Source: Stereocaulon alpinum (lineage: Eukaryota; Ascomycota; Lecanoromycetes; Lecanorales; Stereocaulaceae). Taken from it: a stretch of 64,000 nucleotides of DNA. Under the pieces are notes generated by a model. That model had not been told where the DNA came from and did not search any database. It saw only the letters and a program-made list of their open reading frames with translations. This document shows, in pieces, positions 57,668-64,000 of the stretch (position 1 is the stretch's first letter; every line of letters starts with the position of its first letter). The position numbers and the translations under genes were made by a program. The stretch is from assembly GCA_018257865.1 (NCBI GenBank), contig JAEUBA010000005.1, forward strand, positions 186,001 to 250,000. The letters run 5' to 3'.

Positions 57668-60505
57668 CTACAATCTGCTCTCTATACCCGCCAAATGCTG
57701 TTCCCCCGGCCAATGCGCATCAGGCCAAATATGCCTCATAGCCTCCCAGATATGCCCCACATGAATAATTTCCAATCCATCTTTCACTTCTTGCGGTAAG
57801 TCTTTGACGTCTTTCCGGTTATGGTTTGGAAGGAGCACGGTTTTGACGCCGGCTCTTAGAGCGCCGATCAGTTTTTCTTTGATGCCGCCTACGGGCATGA
57901 CTCTTCCGCGTAGACTCACTTCTCCTGTCATTGCTATTTCGGGAGGGACGGCTTTGCCGCTGAAGAGTGAGATCAGGGCGATGGTATGTGCTAGGCCTGC
58001 TGAGGGGCCGTCTTTGGGGATTGCGCCTGATGGGCAATGGACGTGAACGCTACGGTTCTTCATGATGTCTTCATTAGCATCACGGGTGAGGCCAAGCTCG
58101 TAGGAGTGTGCTTTGACCCAAGTCAATGCCACTTCGACGCTCTCTTTTAGCACGTCGCCGAGCTTGCCAGTTAATTGCACGCGGCCTGTGCCGGGCATGT
58201 CGGCCACTTCGATGAAGAGGATGCTCCCTTGGCCACCACTAGAGTAAGCAACAAGACCAGTGACGATGCCGGGAACAGATTTCTTCTCGGCGATCTCTTC
58301 GTCGAAACGCTCGATGCCGAGAATGTCTTCGAGGTCTGAGATAGAGACTTTCGGGTTGTATCCCTCAAGGGCTGAGTTGTCCTTGGCGTCCGCGTATTGA
58401 ACAGCTTTGTAACGGCAGACGGAACCAATTTCACGCTCGAGATTGCGGACGCCTGCTTCACGGGTGTAGGAGGTTATGATAGTGTCAACGACATTGTCTG
58501 ATAGCTCTATATCTGAGGGAGTGAGAGCGTTGGTGGTGATTTGCTTTGGAATTAGATGTTGAATAGCAATGTGCCGTTTCTCAACGGTGGTGTAGCCAGA
58601 AAGCTGAATCGTTTCCATTCGATCCAGCAGCGGAGGAGGGATTGTGTCAAGTGTATTTGCAGTAGCGATGAAGAGGACTTTGCTGAGGTCGATGGGTACG
58701 CTGATATAATGGTCATTGAAGCTATGATTTTGTTCAGGATCAAGAACCTCTAACATGGCCGCAGATGGGTCTCCATGGAAGTTCGAGCCGCCCACTTTGT
58801 CAATCTCATCGAGTAAGAAGACTGGATTGTTTACACCAACCTTCTTTAACCCGTTGACAATAACACCAGGCATTGCGGCAACATAAGTCCTTCTGTGACC
58901 TCTGATCTCGGCTTCATCTCTGACACCTCCAAGAGAGATACGATGGAATTTGCGACCAAGGGCTGTTGCTACAGATTTGGCAAGACTCGTCTTTCCCGTG
59001 CCGGGTGGTCCCACAAGAAGCAAGATGGGAGATTTATCTACTCGGCGCTTGCCCAGCAGGATCTGTATCTTAGTGGGCTCCGCGTCTACTCCTTCTCTGG
59101 ATGAATCAGAATCCGCTTCGTTCTCTTTGGGCGGAGCTGCTTCCTCCTTAGCCTTAGCGATTTGTGCCTCGATGTCGGCATTGACTGCTTGCTTCAATCT
59201 CAAAACCGCGAGATATTCCAGGAGGCGCTTCTTGATTTTCTGTAGTCCGTAATGGTCATCATCAAGCTGTCTCCGGGCCCGTTTCAAAGTATCTACACCG
59301 AGCTGATCTTCAGTGGCGGCACTCCAGGGGACCTCAGTGAGAGTTTCAATGTAGGTCCTGCATACACCATATTCGGCTTGCGCAGGGTTCATCTTCTTTA
59401 ATCTCTTCAGCTCCCTGTCTGCGACTTTCAGCGCTTCAGGCGTCATCTTGGCATCATCGATCTTCTTCTTGAGCTCAGCTAGCTCATTCGGTTCCTCGTC
59501 ACCTCCGTTGTCACCCGCGCCTGGTGCAGAGAGACCAGAAGGATTGAAGCCACCGAATCCACCCATTGCTCGGCGTATTAGAGCTTCTCGGTCCTTGCGG
59601 CTAATATTCTGAATATCCAAGCCCTGGTTCGGAATCGTGCTTGTTATAGCTGTGATCTTGACTCTTCCATTCAATCCCTGTATTTGACGAGAGAGCAGCT
59701 CGATAACTTGATTCAGTCTATCTTTGACGTCTAGTGCGGCCAGTACGCGTAGTTTCTCCTCCAAGGATGCTTCGACAACATTGCTCATGAAATCAGCAAG
59801 TATCCCAGCCTCCCCAAGCTCTTTCTTAGCAACATACACTTCCAACCGTCGGGTGAGAAGAGGTGACAGGTTTGTGGACGAGCGCGGCATAAAGGAGTTG
59901 ACTCGGACGAGTGCCATGAGCTCGAGTGAAAGCTCTTTGAGTTGCTCGAAAAGTGCTGAGATGTCGGGGTCGGATACCTCAACTGGATGTAGATAAACGT
60001 ATCAGTGTCTGATCGACATGACCAATGTGATCTACTCACCCTCCTCATCAAGGTATGCCACCTCTGCTTCAAAGAAGGGTCTCATTTGAGTAAACCTGTC
60101 TATCCGGAACCGCCTGATCCCCTCCACAATCAAAGATAGATCATCAGCCCTTCGCCCCTGAACTCCAGATATCCTAGCCACCGTGCCGTACATGAAGAGA
60201 TCGCGATGGTCAGCATCTCCAGGGCTGGTGTCTTCATCATCGATCCGTCTTCGACTCTTGGATTCCACGCCATCGAGTAGATGCTGGCCGTCCGATCGAA
60301 GCAAAGGAGAGTTGATGGGTACGCATCCTATTAAGACAGTGGTGGCGTCAGGCCGAGGTCTTCTGTCTTTAGCCAAAACTGTAGAGAGAAGAGCAGGAAT
60401 ATCGGTTCGGTTGGCGACAGGAATACGTAACGTGACACCCGGCAATAAGACTGAACCCTTGGGCAAAGGAAGTATGGGGAGAGTCTGGGATTTATTCTGG
60501 CCCAT
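57668..60505 (-). CDS. Peroxisomal Lon protease, 926 aa, ending SRL
   Basis: Two exons on the minus strand: 60,040-60,505 and 57,668-59,982, with a 57-bp intron and agreeing phases. The start (LPILPLPKGSVLLPGVTLRIP) is typical of peroxisomal Lon and was preferred to an in-frame ATG 189 bp upstream. N-terminal substrate domain (about 1-400), AAA+ module with Walker A GPPGTGKT at 480-487 and Walker B VFLLDEIDK, then the protease domain with catalytic Ser816 (PKDGPSAG) and Lys857 (GGIKEK). The final SRL is a peroxisomal targeting signal type 1, and no mitochondrial presequence is present. Lon degrades damaged matrix proteins and helps peroxisome import in fungi. Converges with RPC37. Confidence 0.94.
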
Positions 60506-61766
60506 ATTCTTCGATTGCTCGGGGAGAAGGGGAGAAGGGGAGAGTCGCTGACCGGCCGTGGAAAGGTTTGCAGAAGACGTATTTCTCGAGGGGCAGAGCT
60601 GTCCAACTTCTAGGAAGGGATTGGTGGTACTGATGGATGCGGAGTCACGCAAGTCACGTTGATCATGGCTGAGAGTGGCATTGCAATCAGGCAATCGTGA
60701 TCATCATCTATATCTCATCATTGATTGGAGCCGAGGTCCAGCACTCCCACTCCAGTACTAACCGATCCTGACTAGCCTTGATATTTTAGTGGGTCGGCGA
60801 AAGCATATTAGTCTGCTAGGTTTTGCAAAGTCTAATTTCTTTCAATATCTAATGTCTTTCAACTGAACATAAGAAAGCATTTGCTGTATAGCCTGACACA
60901 ACCGATGTGGGAATCTACCTTGTACTTTCTCCTCCGTGAGCATGGCAATGGATAAGCGCGCTAGGAAACGCATGTTAAGTCCCTGCATAATGTGTCTTGG
61001 CTAAGGTAGACCCAGGGATCTGGCATGGCCCCTCCTTCCATGCCACATCACACATCAGACCCTATTGCTTTGATCTGATTTCCGTACCCTCTTTCATGCT
61101 TGTCCTTCCTTATCCACTTTGCCTTGTACAATGCCAAGTTGGACCAGCTACGGACATTCCCGACCTTGTATTCGAGCCTTCCAGTTCCAACCTTGAATCA
61201 CACAAAAGCCAGGATGTAGGTATGTCCGGACTGTGGTCGGAGCATCTCTCAATTCGCGCAACATGTCCCACCAACCAAGGCAGATCTTGTCTTCTCCACC
61301 AAGATCGATTCTCAATTCCAGGGGGTTCTCGGCATCTTGGCAGTTGGGAAAACAGAGCTACCAAGATGTTTGTCCTACGCCGATACAGCTTTTACACCGG
61401 GCCCGATTGCTTCATACAGCCTCAACTGCATCAGATTCGTACTGTAAGAAGACCTGCAACGGCAGTTTACGATCGAAATTAAAATTACAATTCATACATA
61501 CGTTCGGCTATACACATCCACGCCTGACTCCGCAAAACACGCCCTTTGAGCACACCTTCGTAGCTCATCCCTTGCAATTCCGCGTTCTGTGAAACACATT
61601 AACTCGAGACCTGTTACTCAACCTTCCAATTCTGGCGTTGTATCCTCTCTTCTACTTGGTGTATCTGATTCCAGATGATTCAACTTTGGGACACGAAGGG
61701 AAAATAGTTGCTCTTCAGATTGGTCCTTACCGGAGATACGACTGATTTTAGACGCTTCATAGTCTG
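60506..61766. other. Intergenic, 1.26 kb, no gene supported
   Basis: Holds the Lon promoter and the upstream region of the membrane-protein locus. A 161-codon plus frame (60,997-61,482) starts at TTG, has no domain and is not called. Confidence 0.45.
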
Positions 61767-62111
61767 ATGACCTACCTGACCTCGCAAGTCTTTCACGACC
61801 GTCTGAAAGTCTTGATCTTCAACAGTGTAGCACTTGTTGGGATTGCAAAAGTCCTCGGTCCATCCACTAGTGGTACATCATTCTTCATTATCTATCTGAT
61901 TGGCGGATTCATTGGGGCTAATGTCGATTGTGCTTGGACATGGGTAAGAAACCCCTTACGCAGGCTCTCTGGCGTTACGTATGAGGAGAAAATTCGAGAG
62001 GGCGAGCAGTTGGAGGTATGGAATCGGAATCGGTTCACAACAAAAGAGGACCTTGTCAAAAGTGTCCGGGATGATCTTATGAAAAGTCTCAGCGGCCTCA
62101 GTCAACACTGA
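61767..62111 (+). CDS. Small membrane protein, 114 aa, unknown
   Basis: ATG 61,767 to TGA 62,111. Two hydrophobic segments (about residues 14-31 and 38-60, the latter FFIIYLIGGFIGANVDCAW) then a charged tail. Family not recognised. The TGA is followed in the same frame by 13 sense codons and the ATG of the next gene (62,151), only 39 bp away. It may therefore be the first part of one longer protein rather than a separate gene. Confidence 0.5.
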   Translation: MTYLTSQVFHDRLKVLIFNSVALVGIAKVLGPSTSGTSFFIIYLIGGFIGANVDCAWTWVRNPLRRLSGVTYEEKIREGEQLEVWNRNRFTTKEDLVKSVRDDLMKSLSGLSQH

Positions 62112-62150
62112 GGATTCGCGGGAAGAGAGAGAGGCGCGCACGTGAGATCG

Positions 62151-62982
62151 ATGGCCGAAACATCAACAAAACCCCGAAAGCTATTCGACTTCTTGAACTG
62201 GACCTTTCCCAGTCGTAGTGCCAAGGGGTCGTTGATGGCCCTGTGTAAGTGAGTTGGCTCGCTGGTTTCCATAGCACTCGTATATGACCTATGGCAAACT
62301 TCCATATTCAGAAGCTGATTGAGATGGATATTCAGACACCATTGCTGCCTTGATGAGGCCACGTACACCGGTTGTCTTATGGCCTAGGATCAAAGCCTCC
62401 GATTTAGTGCTCAGCCTCCTCGTCATGACGCAGCTTTGGGGAATTGTGATGCTCAACAGTGAGTTGAAGTCTACGAGCGGTTACGGCAATCGAAGTGACT
62501 TTTCAAACAGTTTAGGCCCAAAGAATCGTATTGGCGGAACGTTGGGAGGTGCACTCTTGTGGTTTGTCTGGTTGCGGAGAGGTCGCATAGCCTCTACAAC
62601 GTTAGAATTAAGGAGATATGACAGAATGAAAAGTCCGACCAGCAAAATCGCCGCCGGCGCCCGGAAGATTTGGTTGACTGTTGCCCCTGGTACTGTGTTA
62701 TTAATTGCATTGCTGAAAGCAGCTCGAAAGAGAAGGAATGGGACAGACACCACGACCGCTACACCAGCTCGAATTGACAATGCAAGAGGGAAGGACGATA
62801 TCCTAGCAAGGTCTAGTCATATTGAAGGCTGCAAGGATGTCAATGACCCAGACAGGCATGAACATTCGCAGTACGAGGCTGGCTTTAGGGGTGGGGAAGC
62901 AAGCAGTGAAAACGAGACGCAGTGTCAGTATGAAGACTATACCGCCGGAAAGCTGGTGCAGGAGAGGCCTCCACCGGAATGA
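62151..62982 (+). CDS. Membrane protein with charged tail, 246 aa, unknown
   Basis: Two exons: 62,151-62,244 and 62,336-62,982, with a 91-bp intron (GTAAGT donor, TTCAG acceptor, phase 1 giving Tyr). Hydrophobic helices lie near SDLVLSLLVMTQLWGIVML, GALLWFVWL and IWLTVAPGTVLLIALL, followed by a long Asp/Glu/Ser/Lys tail. No family recognised. The stop is TGA at 62,980-62,982; the same frame stays open for 74 more codons of like composition to TAA at 63,205-63,207. Confidence 0.55.
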
Positions 62983-63207
62983 CGGGAGGTAGGGAGCAAG
63001 GAAGAGGAATGCCAAGAAGTCTCGGCTTCCGCAAAGAGCACGAAAACATCTCCAGTATCAGCTGACGAGCAAGCTGAGGAGGTGTGGAACGACACCGACG
63101 AATCGCCAACGCCGAAAACAGGCAAGGATGCCGGCACATCAGGAGTCCAATCGGAACGACCAGAAAAGGACGAACGCAAAAGTAGTGATGGGATTGAAGC
63201 GTTCTAA
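62983..63207 (+). other. In-frame coding-like extension after TGA
   Basis: 74 sense codons in the frame of the preceding gene, ending TAA at 63,205. The composition (Glu, Lys, Ser, Thr, Asp; few hydrophobics) continues that of the tail before the TGA. It could be read by stop-codon readthrough, joined by an unseen splice, or be a decayed 3' end. Confidence 0.45.
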
Positions 63208-63634
63208 CTCGAACTTCGAACAATGTAAGCCCTCAAACCTATTTTCTTAAATTGCTGCACGAATTGCAAGGTTCAATGATGATCAACCCAAAAGCATAGT
63301 TCAACTGAAGGTCCAAGGACCAAATGAACGAAGAAAATGTATACATCTTTCGCTCCTATCTGAGGACCACCCAACACTCAAAGCAGCTCTCATGTCTTGA
63401 AAGCAGTAGATGCTAATTGTCGAACAGATAGGCTAGCGCAGATCCAGTTGTTACGCCACTGAACTGTGAGCCAGTGCAATTAGAAAGCAAAGCTTACTTC
63501 CGACAAGTCCAGTGGCGCGCATGTCTGACTCCTGTGCATGGCTTGAGATTTCTATAGCACACAACTCTGGCCGCTAAGAATATCGAAAACCCAAATCCAT
63601 TACCTTCCCATTACTGATACACGCATAATCACCA
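63208..63634. other. Intergenic, no gene seen
   Basis: About 430 bp of ordinary composition without frames of note. Confidence 0.4.
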
Positions 63635-63820
63635 TCACAACCAAGTCAGTATAGCATTCATAAGAATAGTTGGGCCCCAAGCTATGTTTCTCAGCGCCTT
63701 GGAATACCAGCGATCCTTATCCCTGGTCTCCTTTTCCAGCCTGATCATTTGCTTCACCACCTCCCTGCGTTCCTTGTTGTTCAAAGTTGGAGAAGTACTT
63801 TGGCTATCTCTCTCGACCAT
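63635..63820 (-). CDS. Possible small protein or terminal exon, 61 aa
   Basis: ATG 63,820 on the minus strand. Very charged middle (NKERREVVKQMIRLEKETRDKDRW) and a short hydrophobic end (AWGPTILMNAILTWL). The charged, non-repetitive text looks coding, but there is no recognisable family and it may be one exon of a larger gene reaching beyond the window. Confidence 0.35.
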   Translation of the reverse strand: MVERDSQSTSPTLNNKERREVVKQMIRLEKETRDKDRWYSKALRNIAWGPTILMNAILTWL

Positions 63821-64000
63821 GAGCCTGAAATAATATATCGCCTGAATTTTCTTATCAGGGTTGAGTCTGTTAAAAATTGGGCATGAAGTTGTCGAAGTAT
63901 CGGCTGCTGTCTAAAGATGGGCCAACGGGCGTCTTAGAGGACATCTGATCTTGTTCTAGCATTTTAGGTGAATCTACGGGTTGGTCAATAATCGTTGCTC

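Noticed and set aside
60506..60694. Longer Lon start at 60,694
   Set aside because: The added 63 residues are not Lon-like; the downstream ATG gives the standard peroxisomal Lon N-terminus.
60997..61482. 161-codon plus-strand frame
   Set aside because: Begins at TTG, has no ATG-led coding core and no recognisable family.

Overview
The window looks like a chromosome piece from a filamentous ascomycete (Pezizomycotina, plausibly a Dothideomycete; this placement is inference). Reasons: genes carry short 49-66 bp GT-AG introns; there is a fungal-type Zn2Cys6 regulator, a cAMP-receptor-like GPCR and the Arb1 RNA-silencing subunit; and the first 14 kb is a transposon block showing saturated repeat-induced point mutation (RIP, CpA to TpA).

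Bases 1 to about 14,220 are a three-layer nest of dead LTR retrotransposons. A Ty1/Copia element (RNase H end and 3' LTR visible, 13,281-14,219) was hit by a Ty3/Gypsy element (window start to 13,280, minus strand). That element was hit in turn by a second Gypsy element (5,046-12,390, minus strand) flanked by a perfect GTATT target duplication. An intact caspase-like gene (14,359-16,347) follows directly, then a solo LTR (16,565-16,770, ATGTC target duplication) of the same family as the Copia LTR.

From 17.6 kb to the end the window is ordinary euchromatin. In order it holds a BTB protein, AP-3 beta adaptin, an unknown protein, the mRNA 3'-end factor Clp1, the ER chaperone BiP/Kar2, a Pmp3/Sna-type PPxY membrane protein and a Zn2Cys6 protein. 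After a gene-poor stretch (32-36 kb) come a SUN-domain nuclear-envelope protein, a cAMP-receptor-like GPCR, another gene-poor stretch (40.8-43.7 kb), UDP-glucose 4-epimerase, a quinone oxidoreductase, Arb1, an inositol polyphosphate kinase, DDB1, RNA polymerase III subunit Rpc37/RPC5, peroxisomal Lon, and a small membrane-protein locus broken by two in-frame TGA codons. Gene models were rebuilt by hand: in each multi-exon model the intron phases agree and the summed exons are a multiple of three.

Most genes are unrelated housekeeping functions, not a cluster. ER and vesicle biology recur (BiP, AP-3, the Sna-like protein), and two chromatin or RNA-silencing factors (Arb1, DDB1) lie within 8 kb of each other. 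The observations most worth a second look are: (1) repeated abrupt switches from C-rich to G-rich on the plus strand, always in that left-to-right order, near 19.0, 23.2, 42.2, 45.86, 51.6 and 57.8 kb, ignoring gene boundaries and gene direction; (2) the double-TGA locus at 61,767-63,207; (3) the nested RIP block, where all 12 differences I count between one LTR pair are RIP-type.
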